The notes under the pieces: generated by a model
Seen by the model: only the letters and a program-made list of their open reading frames with translations
Databases searched by the model: none
What the model was told of the DNA's origin: nothing
Program-made: the position numbers and the translations under genes
In this document: positions 17,656-26,654 of the stretch, one piece after another
Layout of the letters: the number at the start of each line of letters is the position of its first letter
Position numbering within the stretch: the first letter of the stretch is position 1
Assembly: GCA_029862045.1 (NCBI GenBank)
Contig: JAOTYE010000015.1
Span: forward strand, 35,781-99,780
Origin: Gammaproteobacteria bacterium
GTDB lineage: Bacteria > Pseudomonadota > Gammaproteobacteria > Steroidobacterales > Woeseiaceae
Direction of reading: 5' to 3'
DNA length: 64,000 nucleotides

Positions 17656-19128
17656 TCAGCTCGCGTGGCGCCTCATGCTGCCGCTTATCCGTGGCAGTCG
17701 GTGGTCCAACTCTCCGAGGATTTGCTCGAGCTTGCGACTGATTTTGGTCTGGACGCGGATTTGTTCTATCTTCGGCCAGGTGGCTTTTTCGCCCATGGCG
17801 ATCAGATCGATGACTTCCTCAACCGAGCGATGGGCAAGCCACCTAAGCGGATTGAAGAACCGTTGATCCGGCAGGATATTGATGTCGCCAACATAGTCCT
17901 GATTGATAATGCCCAATGCCACGTTAGTTAAACGGCCGACCACCGGATTCAATGCCAGCGGCTTTTCCAGCAGCGCCGCACCGGCGTTGATCCACTCCCG
18001 TGCCGTTTCTTTGGTAGCGTGTTTTACAGTCGACAATACGCTCTTCTCGCCCTCGCTATCATTCACGAACGGAAACACGTGCGGATTGACCTGACTCACA
18101 ATAAAGTGATTAACGCCGTAGACACGTGCCAGCCGCTTTGTGGGCAAGTCGTCGCTCAGCGAACCGTCAACCCATTTCCGTGCGGGCAAATACGCCTGCC
18201 TTTTGCCTTGATCATTTTTCGCAGCGAGCGCGACCGGTGGAAAAAATCCGGGAATCGCTGCAGAGGCCATGACGGCTTCGCGAACGTAAACAGTGGGCGT
18301 TGTGATTGCGTTGAGCAAACGGGATGTCTGGTGCTTTTCGGCAGCCGCTATTGAGACATTGAGGTGCCGGCCTGTGCGTTCAAATGCTTCCAGAAATGTC
18401 AGATCCGGAATCAGTCGCTCGAGTACCTCCTGGATGTCCTCGGCCTTTGCGATATCCGGTTTGAATGCCGAGAGATGCCTGAGTATTCCCTCATCCCTTT
18501 CGATTTCGTGTACCAAATTCTCGGGCTCAAAGATCCTCTCCAGGCCTTTGTCGGCGTGCGTGCTGACAAGACTGCCGACAATCGCGCCGCCACTGCTGCC
18601 GGACAGAATCCCCGGCAGCAGATTGAGTTGCCAAAGTGCCTTGGCAACGCCCACATGGAAAAATAGCAATGTGCCGGCACCGCTCATCATCAGTGCCGAG
18701 CAGCCGTTACAGTGCTGCGCGCGGCGGAAAAAATCCAGGCGTTCAGCAAATGGAATGTCGTCCGCATCCGCACTCGCGAGCAGCTCAAGTGCCCCGGCTA
18801 CTTCGTCGACATAGTCAACAATTAACTTTTTGGTGCCGAATTTTGCTTTGCTATGGAGTCGGGCGTGCCCCATGCCAGCGATGTTGCCGTGGATACCTTC
18901 GTTAAGCGCGAATAGAATTCCGGCATGGTCACCCTTGGCCCTGAGCCTGCGCAGCTTCCTGAGCCGCTGACGAATGGACGCGTAATCGAAATGTTTCGAT
19001 TCGTCCGATTTTTTCCATTCCGCGACACCAGTCTCTTTGTCATGCGCAATCGCGGCATCCTTCCACTCTTCGTAACTCGTGGCGGCATCCATGTCTGCTT
19101 GCAAACGCTTGGCAACTGAGAAAATCAT
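17656..19128 (-). CDS. Patatin-like phospholipase with N-terminal DUF3336 domain
   Basis: The 490-residue protein has an N-terminal DUF3336-type helical region (about 1-140) before a patatin domain. The nucleophile elbow is GSSGG with Ser179, and the catalytic dyad partner is Asp321 in the DGS motif. DUF3336-patatin proteins include eukaryotic triacylglycerol lipases, so a lipase or phospholipase acting on storage lipid is a reasonable inference. It forms a minus-strand pair with the hydrolase at 16710-17651 and faces the WS/DGAT gene, giving synthesis and breakdown genes side by side. Confidence 0.9.
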   Translation of the reverse strand: MIFSVAKRLQADMDAATSYEEWKDAAIAHDKETGVAEWKKSDESKHFDYASIRQRLRKLRRLRAKGDHAGILFALNEGIHGNIAGMGHARLHSKAKFGTKKLIVDYVDEVAGALELLASADADDIPFAERLDFFRRAQHCNGCSALMMSGAGTLLFFHVGVAKALWQLNLLPGILSGSSGGAIVGSLVSTHADKGLERIFEPENLVHEIERDEGILRHLSAFKPDIAKAEDIQEVLERLIPDLTFLEAFERTGRHLNVSIAAAEKHQTSRLLNAITTPTVYVREAVMASAAIPGFFPPVALAAKNDQGKRQAYLPARKWVDGSLSDDLPTKRLARVYGVNHFIVSQVNPHVFPFVNDSEGEKSVLSTVKHATKETAREWINAGAALLEKPLALNPVVGRLTNVALGIINQDYVGDINILPDQRFFNPLRWLAHRSVEEVIDLIAMGEKATWPKIEQIRVQTKISRKLEQILGELDHRLPRISGSMRRHAS

Positions 19129-19483
19129 ATTGATTGCACGTGCAGCTGTCGTTCGTTGCAGCCTACACCCAAACTGTAATGGGGGCGAGGTGTTGTTTTT
19201 AAAAGGATTAGGTCATTGACGCCTCCTGCTCTCGTCGCGTCGGCGGTGTATCGCCCCAGGCATCGGCGAACCTCATTAACTGACATAATGTGACGTTACA
19301 CGGCATGCTGAACAACGTATTTCGTGGCATTCGCAGGCGGTTGCCCGGACCCGCAAGAAGCAGGCTTTATGCGCCTGATATTGTCTGTAGAATTACGCGC
19401 CTGACGGCCGTCAGGTGCTGCGCAAACCGGGCATTTATCGACGCAAACCGGACGAAACAAAAGACATGAGAAAAGAACTGTAA
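19129..19483. other. Intergenic region between divergent patatin and phosphatase genes
   Basis: This 355-nt stretch separates the divergent starts of the patatin gene and the phosphatase gene and should hold both promoters. I see no convincing -35/-10 pair. It contains a perfect 16-bp palindrome at 19400-19415 (listed separately). An in-frame TAA directly before the phosphatase ATG confirms that start. No gene, tRNA or repeat was recognised. Confidence 0.5.
19400..19415. promoter_or_regulatory. 16-bp perfect palindrome upstream of the phosphatase gene
   Basis: The sequence CCTGACGGCCGTCAGG is identical to its reverse complement. It lies 69 nt before the phosphatase start, in a position suited to an operator for a dimeric regulator. 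There is no loop, so an RNA hairpin terminator is unlikely. The protein that might bind it is unknown. Confidence 0.35.
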
Positions 19484-19966
19484 ATGACTGAAATAAATGA
19501 AACAATATCCGTCTTATTTGTCTGCATGGGCAACATCTGCCGATCGCCAACGGCTGAAGGCGTGTTTCGACATTTCGTGCGTGAGGCCGGGCTTGCTGAG
19601 CGAGTTGAAGTCGACTCGGCGGGCACACATGCATACCACGTGAACGAGCCACCTGACAGGCGTGCTCAGGTAGCGGCACAGCGCCGTGGTTTTTCCATGT
19701 CCGATATTCGTGCGCGGCGCGTGCAGTCAAGTGACTTCGAACGGTTCGACTACATCATCGCGATGGACCGCGATAATCTCGCGTTGCTGACCGATGAAGC
19801 TGACACAGCACATCACAGCAAGATTCGTTTGTTTCTTGAATTCTCGTCCGGGCACGAGGACGAAGTGCCCGATCCCTACTACGGCGGTGCCGCGGGTTTT
19901 GAACGGGTACTTGACCTGGTTGAGGAAGCGTCTCGAGGATTACTCGAGACGCTGCAGAAATCCTAG
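19484..19966 (+). CDS. Low-molecular-weight protein-tyrosine phosphatase
   Basis: The 160-residue protein has the signature C-x5-R loop as CMGNICR (Cys14-Arg20) followed by SPTAE, and the general acid Asp130 in PDPYYGG. Length and motifs fit the cytoplasmic phosphatases of the Wzb/Etp/YwlE group, which act on phosphotyrosine or phosphoarginine proteins. No exopolysaccharide kinase gene is nearby, so the substrate is unknown. Its stop overlaps the convergent rne stop by 4 nt. Confidence 0.93.
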   Translation: MTEINETISVLFVCMGNICRSPTAEGVFRHFVREAGLAERVEVDSAGTHAYHVNEPPDRRAQVAAQRRGFSMSDIRARRVQSSDFERFDYIIAMDRDNLALLTDEADTAHHSKIRLFLEFSSGHEDEVPDPYYGGAAGFERVLDLVEEASRGLLETLQKS

Positions 19967-22680
19967 TCGCTCGGCGGGTTGTCCGAATCCCACGGTAACA
20001 AGCGTCCCTCAGGTTTAGGCTGCGGTTTGGGTTCGACTGTCACCTCAGCTTTCGGTTCAGGTTTGGCCTCCGGCTTCGGTGCCGGCTTGGCCTCCGGTTT
20101 CGGTTCCGGCCTGGATTCCGCCCTTGCTGCCGCTACCACTTCAGCAGGCTTCGGTGTCGCGATTGCTTCGCGCTTGGGTTCCGTCTTGGGTTTCGATTCC
20201 GTCTTTGGCTCCGTTGAACCGTTACCCGATGACGCTGGCGCTTCTTTCCTGCGCGCTTGCGCCGCTTGCGGCTCTGCAACCGCCGTCAGATTTGGTGAGG
20301 CCTGATCCACGGCCACTGCTTTCTTTGGCCTTGTCACCGCATCCTCCGCACGCTCTGCATCGGTGCGCGCTTTGGGTGGTCCGCTGTCGGCCGGTTTCTC
20401 TTGCCTGGCCGCCGCCGCCGGTGCAGCAGCCGATTGCGCTTGCTTGGCGGCAACGGGCTTGACGACCGGCATGTCAGAATCTGGTTTGCTAACCGCTTGT
20501 TGCGCTTGTTGCTCTTGTTGCCCTTGTTGCTTCGGGCCGGCTGACTCTTCTGCGGGGCTCACCGGTTTTTCCGCGGCATTTTCGACCGCTTGCGTAGCGT
20601 CCTGCGCCGGCCGTTCGCCGCTGCGCCGACGGCGACGCCCGCCGCGACTGCGCCGGCTACGTGACGGCTTGCGCTCGTCACTACGCGCATCATCACGCTT
20701 CTCCTGAGTTGCCTCTTTGGGCTGTGGAGCTTGATTGCCGGTGCTCTCTTTTTTCCTGCGGGGCTGATCTTTTGCGGCGGTTTTTCTTGTCGCAGTCTTC
20801 TTGGTTGCGGTCTTCTTGGTTGTGGACTTCTTGGTCGTGGACTTCTTGGTCGCGGTCTTCTTTGAGCGCTTCTTCGTGCTGCGAGTGTCATCTGCACGCT
20901 TCGTATCCGGCCGCCGACGGCTACGTTGCCCGCCACGGGAACGGCTGTCCTGGCCCGAGGTCTTGCGGCGTCTCGCCTGCGGCTTTTTCTTTGCAGGTTC
21001 TTTCTGACTGCCTGAGAACAGTCCGAACAGACCGGCCCAGAAGCCCTTGTCCGTTGATTTGCGCTTTGGAGCTTGTGTCGAGGGCTTCATCACTGCGATC
21101 GCTGCCGGTTCAATGGCTTTGCGTTCCAGAATGGCCTGCGGAGTCTCCGGCTCTGCATCGGATTCGGTGAGCTCGTAACTGGCACCGGCATTCTCGGGTA
21201 ATTCAGTTTGGTCGTCACGCACACGCCGCACGTCGTAATGCGGCGTCTCAAGTAATGGATTAGCGACCAGGACCACCTGCATCTCGTTGCGCGATTCGAG
21301 GCTCTGCACCCAGTCGCGTTTCTCATTCAACAGATAGGTTGCAACCTCGACCGGCAGTTGTGCGATAACCTTGGCGGTCCGTTCCTTGCGCGCTTCCTCG
21401 CCGATGATGCGCAAGATCGCAAGCGCAAGCGATTCGACGCTGCGAATCGTGCCAATACCGGAGCACCGGGGGCAGGTCAGGTAACTCGACTCGCCGAGTG
21501 AAGGCCTGAGTCTCTGGCGGGACATTTCCAGCAGTCCGAAACGTGAAATCTTGCCGATCTGCACGCGTGCGCGGTCCTGGCGCACAGACTCACGCAGCCG
21601 ATTTTCGACATCGCGTTGATTTTTCTGCGGTCCCATATCGATGAAGTCGATGACGATCAGTCCGCCAAGGTCACGGATGCGCAATTGCCGCGCAATCTCT
21701 TCGGCAGCTTCGAGGTTGGTGTTGTGAGCCGTTGCCTCGATGTCACCGCCTTTGGTCGCACGAGCGGAGTTGATATCGATCGAAACGAGTGCTTCCGTGT
21801 GATCGATGACAACGCTGCCGCCTGAGGGCAGGTTGACCGCATGTGTAAACGCGGACTCAATCTGGCTCTCGATCTGAAATCGCGTAAACAGCGGCACCGG
21901 GTCATCGTAATGCTTGAGCTTGCGCAGGTTGTGCGGCATGACCTGCTGGACGAACTCTATCGCCTCTTTGTAGGTTTGTTCGTCGTCGATCAAGATCTCG
22001 CCAATATCAGTTGTGAGATAATCTCGCAGCGCGCGAACGACGGAATTGCTCTCCCGGTAAATCAGGAATGGGGAGGAGCGTTCCAGCACAATATTGAGGA
22101 TCGCGGTCCAGATTGTCAGCAGGTTCTCAAGATCCCAGGCGAGTTCCTCAGCACTGCGATCGATACCCGCGGTGCGTAAGATGACGCTCATGCCTTCCGG
22201 TATTTCAACTTCGTTGAGTGATTCTCTTGCGAGGTCCCGATCGGCGCCGACGATACGGCGCGAGACTCCGCCGGAGCGGGACTTGTTCGGTTTCAGGACG
22301 ACGAAGCGTCCGGCGAGGCTGACAAACGTTGTGAGCGCGGCACCCTTATTACCGCGTTCTTCCTTGTCGATCTGCACGACAATATCCTGGCCCTCTTTCA
22401 GGACGTCTCTGATATTGGCTTTCTTACCGGATTCGACCGGCTTGACGAAATACTCGCTGGAGATTTCCTTGAGTGGCAGGAAGCCGTGGCGATCAGCGCC
22501 GAAGTCGACAAACGCGGCTTCGAGGCTGGGCTCGATGCGCGTTATCTTTCCTTTGTAGATGTTGGCTTTTTTGCGTTCGCCTGCTGGTAATTCAATATTT
22601 AGATCATAGAGGCGTTGGCCATCGACCATCGCCATGCGCAACTCTTCTGCCTGAGTTGCATTCATTAACATTCTTTTCAT
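19963..22680 (-). CDS. rne: Ribonuclease E
   Basis: The 905-residue endoribonuclease E starts MKRMLMNATQAEELRMA as in other gammaproteobacteria. It has an S1 RNA-binding domain (about 37-120) and catalytic aspartates in 'VSIDINSARATKG' (about 297-309) and 'VIDFIDM' (about 343). The zinc-link CPRCSGIG is at about 401. The region after residue 500 is disordered and very basic: lysine/threonine repeats (KKSTTKK units) and an Arg-rich block, then a Pro-Glu-Lys repeat tail. In this family the tail binds RNA and the degradosome partners. It is transcribed alone, with a long leader upstream. Confidence 0.96.
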   Translation of the reverse strand: MKRMLMNATQAEELRMAMVDGQRLYDLNIELPAGERKKANIYKGKITRIEPSLEAAFVDFGADRHGFLPLKEISSEYFVKPVESGKKANIRDVLKEGQDIVVQIDKEERGNKGAALTTFVSLAGRFVVLKPNKSRSGGVSRRIVGADRDLARESLNEVEIPEGMSVILRTAGIDRSAEELAWDLENLLTIWTAILNIVLERSSPFLIYRESNSVVRALRDYLTTDIGEILIDDEQTYKEAIEFVQQVMPHNLRKLKHYDDPVPLFTRFQIESQIESAFTHAVNLPSGGSVVIDHTEALVSIDINSARATKGGDIEATAHNTNLEAAEEIARQLRIRDLGGLIVIDFIDMGPQKNQRDVENRLRESVRQDRARVQIGKISRFGLLEMSRQRLRPSLGESSYLTCPRCSGIGTIRSVESLALAILRIIGEEARKERTAKVIAQLPVEVATYLLNEKRDWVQSLESRNEMQVVLVANPLLETPHYDVRRVRDDQTELPENAGASYELTESDAEPETPQAILERKAIEPAAIAVMKPSTQAPKRKSTDKGFWAGLFGLFSGSQKEPAKKKPQARRRKTSGQDSRSRGGQRSRRRPDTKRADDTRSTKKRSKKTATKKSTTKKSTTKKTATKKTATRKTAAKDQPRRKKESTGNQAPQPKEATQEKRDDARSDERKPSRSRRSRGGRRRRRSGERPAQDATQAVENAAEKPVSPAEESAGPKQQGQQEQQAQQAVSKPDSDMPVVKPVAAKQAQSAAAPAAAARQEKPADSGPPKARTDAERAEDAVTRPKKAVAVDQASPNLTAVAEPQAAQARRKEAPASSGNGSTEPKTESKPKTEPKREAIATPKPAEVVAAARAESRPEPKPEAKPAPKPEAKPEPKAEVTVEPKPQPKPEGRLLPWDSDNPPSD

Positions 22681-22748
22681 GATGCCCTACTTGATATGTG
22701 AGAGAGGGCAGAGAGTCGGGGCGAAGTGCCAGGGGGCGTGCGCAGGGG

Positions 22749-22794
22749 GCCTCACACAGGAAAATCTGGCGCAAAATGGCGCCGCCCGTGAGGC
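22749..22794 (-). promoter_or_regulatory. Nested hairpin in the predicted rne 5' leader
   Basis: On the rne strand the arms GCCTCAC (22788-22794) and GTGAGGC (22749-22755) pair around an inner GGCGC/GCGCC stem. The structure lies about 70-115 nt before the rne start. A stem with an internal loop in this position resembles the feedback element of enterobacterial rne mRNAs. The match is structural and inferred, with no sequence homology claimed. Confidence 0.4.
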
Positions 22795-22915
22795 GAAAAA
22801 CCTTGTTTTGGGCCCGATCCAAAGTTATCAGGTCCCGTAAAAAATCTAGCATGAATTCCCTGCGGCCTTGCCGCTTTGGCGCTCGCTGCTGTCCGTGCTC
22901 GCTGCCATCTTGGTC

Positions 22916-22934
22916 GGCCTCGCGCTGCGAGGCC
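22916..22934. repeat. Perfect 8-bp inverted repeat in the rne-rluC region
   Basis: GGCCTCGC (22916-22923) and GCGAGGCC (22927-22934) are separated by three bases. The stem is followed by an A-rich run on the plus strand, so on the minus strand the T-run precedes the stem; it is therefore not a terminator for either gene. It may be a further hairpin of the rne leader or lie near its transcription start. Confidence 0.45.
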
Positions 22935-23082
22935 AAGAAAAAACGATGATTACTGTCTGTTTACTGCGCGGCCGATCCAGGATTGGTGGCCGCTCGGTTT
23001 CTGTGCATTGCCCGGTTTGTAGTGCCGGGGTGTCACATGGCGTTAATATAACACACCCTTTGAATCCATCAAGTTACTGATC

Positions 23083-24069
23083 ATGCAGCAAAAGTCGGAC
23101 GGCAGCGCGGACTCGGTCGTCACAAAAGTGAGAAAAATCCGCATTGATCAGGAGCAGGCCGGGCAGCGCATCGACAATTTCCTGCGCCGCCAGCTTCCGG
23201 GTGTGCCGAAAGGACGCGTGTACCGCCTGCTCAGGCGCGGCGAGGTACGCGTCAACGGCGGCCGTATCAAGGCTGAGTACAAGCTGCAGGAGGGCGATGA
23301 AGTTCGCGTGCCGCCGGCGCGCGTCCGGGTACCCGGCGACGTCCCGAGCACTGGGCTGGCGGCAAAAATGGTTGATCGTGTGCTCTATGAAGATAAGCGG
23401 GTACTGGTCGTCGACAAGCCTACAGGCGTTGCTGTCCACGGTGGCAGCGGCATCAGCCACGGCGTCATTGAGCTGCTGCGGCATGCCCGTCCTGAGCTCA
23501 AAGACCTGTCGCTCGTGCACCGGCTCGATCGGGAGACCTCGGGCTGCCTGGTGCTTGCAAAAAGGCGCAGCGCATTGCGCGAGTTGCATGCCAAATTCCG
23601 CGCTGGGGTGGTGGAGAAAAACTACCTTGGACTCGCTGTCGGCGACTGGCAGCTCGGCGAGCAACTGATCGACGAACCGCTGCTGGTGCAAAATCGCAAG
23701 GGCGGAGAGCGGCATGTCGTTGTCAGCGCCGGTGGCAAGCCGGCACAGACGCGCGTGCAATTGTCGCGCACATTTGGCCAATACAGCTTGCTGCAGTGCT
23801 CACCGCTGACAGGTCGCACGCATCAGATTCGCGTGCATCTGCAGCATGTCGGATTTCCGCTGGCCGGCGACGAGCGCTATGGCGACGAGGAAGAAAACCG
23901 CCGCGCGAAGAAATCTGGTTTGCCGCGCCTGTTCCTGCACGCACAGTCGATCGCCTTTCCAGACGACAGCGGCAACGAACTGCACTTCACGGCGCCGCTG
24001 GCCGATGACCTCGAGCGGTTCTTGACGATCGGTATTGTCGATGCTCGCCGCCAGCGCGACCAGGCGTAG
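23083..24069 (+). CDS. rluC: 23S rRNA pseudouridine synthase RluC
   Basis: The 328-residue RluA-family enzyme has an N-terminal S4 RNA-binding domain (about 20-85) and a catalytic domain with HRLDRETSG (about 146-154), whose Asp is the nucleophile. 'TGRTHQIRVHLQHVGFPLAGD' is the family's C-terminal block. RluC makes pseudouridines 955, 2504 and 2580 in E. coli 23S rRNA. The assignment to RluC rather than RluD rests on the neighbours yceF-yceD-rpmF-plsX-fabH, the same set as in E. coli, and on the divergent rne. Confidence 0.92.
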   Translation: MQQKSDGSADSVVTKVRKIRIDQEQAGQRIDNFLRRQLPGVPKGRVYRLLRRGEVRVNGGRIKAEYKLQEGDEVRVPPARVRVPGDVPSTGLAAKMVDRVLYEDKRVLVVDKPTGVAVHGGSGISHGVIELLRHARPELKDLSLVHRLDRETSGCLVLAKRRSALRELHAKFRAGVVEKNYLGLAVGDWQLGEQLIDEPLLVQNRKGGERHVVVSAGGKPAQTRVQLSRTFGQYSLLQCSPLTGRTHQIRVHLQHVGFPLAGDERYGDEEENRRAKKSGLPRLFLHAQSIAFPDDSGNELHFTAPLADDLERFLTIGIVDARRQRDQA

Positions 24070-24083
24070 CCATCAGGTGACAC

Positions 24084-25343
24084 ATGCCGGATGCCAGTGA
24101 TCAGGTAGCCGCGCCAAAACTCGGATTGCGAGCCAACCTGGTGCAATTCACCCTGCTCGTTATCGTCAACGCATTCGTTGGCGCGATGGTCGGCATGGAA
24201 CGAAGTATTTTGCCTGCGATTGCAGAGCAGGAGTTCCTGCTGGCGGCAAGGACCGCAATTCTGTCCTTCATCGTCGTATTCGGAATCAGCAAAGCCTTCA
24301 CCAATTATCTTGCGGGGCATCTTGCGGATGTTTTTGGGCGCAAGGTCATACTCGTTGCCGGCTGGCTGGTTGCGATACCGGTTCCGTTCATACTCATGTG
24401 GGCGCCATCCTGGTCGTGGATCTTGTTCGCGAACCTGCTGTTGGGTGTTAGTCAGGGTTTCACCTGGTCGATAACCGTGATCATGAAGATCGACCTGGCC
24501 GGACCCAGGCGTCGGGGTCTTGCAATGGGCCTCAATGAATTCGCTGGTTACTTTGCCGTGGCTGCTGCAGCACTTGCGACCGGCTACGTTGCCAGTATCT
24601 GGGGTCTTCGACCCGAGCCATTCTATCTCGGCGTCGGATTCGTTGTGATCGGCCTGTTGCTGTCCGTAATGCTGGTTCGGGAAACCCGCCATCACGCCGA
24701 TTACGAAGCAACGCTCGGCGGTGATACGGCGACACAGGAACTGCCGGGCAAGCGAGAAGTCTTCCTGCAAACGTCTTTCCGGGATCGAAATCTGTCATCG
24801 ATCAGCCAGGCCGGGATGATCAACAACCTTAACGACGGCATGGCATGGGGGTTGTTTCCGCTGTTCTTTGCTGCAGCCGGAATGAGTCTGAAACAAATTG
24901 GCTGGCTGGCCGCAATCTATCCGGCTGTTTGGGGTATCGGCCAGCTTTACACCGGGGCGCTGTCCGATCGAATCGGCCGCAAGAGCCTGATTTCGGGCGG
25001 TATGTGGTTGCAGGCGCTCGGTATTGGCGTGCTTGCGCTGTCGTCAGATTTCGCCGGCTTCGCCGCCGGTGCCGTAATGCTCGGCGCCGGAACTGCAATG
25101 GTGTATCCAACATTATTGGCGGCCATCGGCGATACCGTCAGCCCGTCCTGGCGCGCATCCGCAGTCGGAGTCTATCGGCTATGGAGAGACCTTGGCTATG
25201 CTGTCGGGGCGGTGCTCGCAGGTGTCGTCGCTGACCTGGCAGGGCTCGATGCGTCGCTGTGGTGTATTGCTGCGCTGACGTTCGTTTCCGGAGTGATCGT
25301 GCGCATCCGTATGACGGAAACCCACACCTACGCTGACAAATAG
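24084..25343 (+). CDS. Major facilitator superfamily transporter
   Basis: The 419-residue protein has about 12 membrane segments. Between helices 2 and 3 is the MFS motif A, GHLADVFGRK (about residues 77-86), repeated in weaker form as GALSDRIGRK in the second half (about 292-301), as expected from the MFS duplication. The substrate cannot be told. It interrupts the otherwise E. coli-like rluC-yceF order and overlaps the convergent Maf gene by 16 nt. Confidence 0.85.
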   Translation: MPDASDQVAAPKLGLRANLVQFTLLVIVNAFVGAMVGMERSILPAIAEQEFLLAARTAILSFIVVFGISKAFTNYLAGHLADVFGRKVILVAGWLVAIPVPFILMWAPSWSWILFANLLLGVSQGFTWSITVIMKIDLAGPRRRGLAMGLNEFAGYFAVAAAALATGYVASIWGLRPEPFYLGVGFVVIGLLLSVMLVRETRHHADYEATLGGDTATQELPGKREVFLQTSFRDRNLSSISQAGMINNLNDGMAWGLFPLFFAAAGMSLKQIGWLAAIYPAVWGIGQLYTGALSDRIGRKSLISGGMWLQALGIGVLALSSDFAGFAAGAVMLGAGTAMVYPTLLAAIGDTVSPSWRASAVGVYRLWRDLGYAVGAVLAGVVADLAGLDASLWCIAALTFVSGVIVRIRMTETHTYADK

Positions 25344-25921
25344 CCCAGCTGCAACAGGCGATCCGCGACCCAGATCATGGGCAGTCCGATCAATGCAGTT
25401 GGATCGTCCGTGTTCACCGCTTCAAACAACACTAATCCGGCGCCTTCGAGCTTAAAACTCCCGGCGCAGTCATACGGTTCATCGTGGCGCACGTACGATT
25501 CAGCCAAGCGGCGATCAAATTGGCGAAAGCGCACCTTGGTCTTGTCGACGTGTTCATAGCGTGCCCGCGCGACGGGATCGAGAATACACACGGCGGTCAG
25601 AAATGTGACGACCTTTCCAGAAGCAGCCAACAGCTGTTCGACGGCTTTCTGGTGGTCACCGGGTTTGCCGAGCACCTGGTCTTCAAGCACTGCGAGTTGG
25701 TCCGCACCGATAATCAATGAATCTCGCGCGGTCATCGACACCGTCTCTGCTTTTTTTCGCGCCAGGTGACGTGCCAGCTTCTTTGGGCTCAGTCCGGCAC
25801 TATTGCTCTCGTCGATGTCGGGCGAGACCGTATCGAAGTCGTCGAGAAAGCGATCAAGCAGATCGCGCCGGTACGGCGACGCGGACGCGAGGATAATTGC
25901 TGGGGCCGAAGGATTTTGCAT
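25328..25921 (-). CDS. yceF: Maf-family nucleotide pyrophosphatase, YceF type (7-methyl-GTP)
   Basis: The 197-residue protein has the Maf signature SASPYRRDLL (about 13-22), the following 'SPDIDES' and 'IIGADQLAVLEDQVLGKPG' with the catalytic Asp. Maf proteins hydrolyse modified or non-canonical NTPs; the YceF branch prefers 7-methyl-GTP. The branch is inferred from its place between rluC and yceD. Here it is on the minus strand, divergent from yceD, with 117 nt between starts. Confidence 0.9.
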   Translation of the reverse strand: MQNPSAPAIILASASPYRRDLLDRFLDDFDTVSPDIDESNSAGLSPKKLARHLARKKAETVSMTARDSLIIGADQLAVLEDQVLGKPGDHQKAVEQLLAASGKVVTFLTAVCILDPVARARYEHVDKTKVRFRQFDRRLAESYVRHDEPYDCAGSFKLEGAGLVLFEAVNTDDPTALIGLPMIWVADRLLQLGYLSA

Positions 25922-26038
25922 AAAATCAATTGCTTGGCGCGAAAAAAACGCAGTTTACTCAGTTTAACGGCTGCAACCGATATTTTCCCAGTCGCGCACT
26001 TTGACAGTTGCCCAAGAGGTCCTTATCATGCGCGCGCC

Positions 26039-26611
26039 ATGGGCAATCCGCTGCGAGATCGCCGTACCCCGTCAGAATTGGCGGCGCGCGGTCAACTGAT
26101 TGAATTTTCGGAGAAAATCGGTGATTTTGAGCAACTGGCGGCAATTGTCGAAAGTGATCTAGAGGCGCTGGACCCTGATAAACTACCGTCCGACTGGCGC
26201 AATGCGACCGTATATGGACAGTTGGCCTTCGGTTTCGCCGCTGCGCACGGTGGCTTGCACCCCACGGGCCTGTGGCCAGCTGTCGAAGGCAGGGTTGCGG
26301 TAACGGTCGACGCGGTTTGCCAGCGGTGTCTGGAGCCGTTTCAACTGCCGCTGGTTACCGAATTGCGGCTGGTGTTTGGCGGGGATCAGGCCGCCGCCGT
26401 CGAAGATGCTGGCTACGAGGTCTGGGAAGTCGAGCAAGACCAGTTTCGGCCGATGGATCTCGTTACAGAGGCGCTGGTCATGGCGATGCCGCTCGCGGCA
26501 ACGCACATCGATAATGCGGTATGCCATGAGCCTGAGGCGTTAGAAGAAGACTCGGGCGATAGAATACGGCCGTTTGCGGCGCTAAAGTCGCAAATGGGAA
26601 AAGATGACTGA
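26039..26611 (+). CDS. yceD: YceD/DUF177 family protein (large-subunit rRNA accumulation)
   Basis: This 190-residue DUF177 protein carries the conserved zinc-binding-like 'CQRCLEPF' (about residue 96) followed by strands and a 'C-H-E' segment near 163. YceD/DUF177 proteins affect 23S rRNA accumulation in bacteria and plastids and nearly always precede rpmF, as here. I chose the ATG at 26039; the reading frame is open further upstream to 25766, but that part overlaps the yceF 5' end and its translation has no family resemblance. The ribosome site is weak. Confidence 0.85.
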   Translation: MGNPLRDRRTPSELAARGQLIEFSEKIGDFEQLAAIVESDLEALDPDKLPSDWRNATVYGQLAFGFAAAHGGLHPTGLWPAVEGRVAVTVDAVCQRCLEPFQLPLVTELRLVFGGDQAAAVEDAGYEVWEVEQDQFRPMDLVTEALVMAMPLAATHIDNAVCHEPEALEEDSGDRIRPFAALKSQMGKDD

Positions 26612-26654
26612 ATTGACTAATGGCGCTGCCGCGTCATTGTGACTGGAGAAAAAT

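Larger units (their letters stand above)
22681..23082. other. Intergenic region holding the rne leader and the rluC promoter
   Basis: This 402-nt non-coding stretch lies between divergent rne and rluC. On the rne side it contains paired segments that can fold (listed separately). E. coli rne has a 361-nt leader through which RNase E regulates its own mRNA; the length and structure here suggest the same. The rluC side ends with 'TTAATATAACAC', a possible -10 area about 40 nt from the start. No small gene was recognised. Confidence 0.5.
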
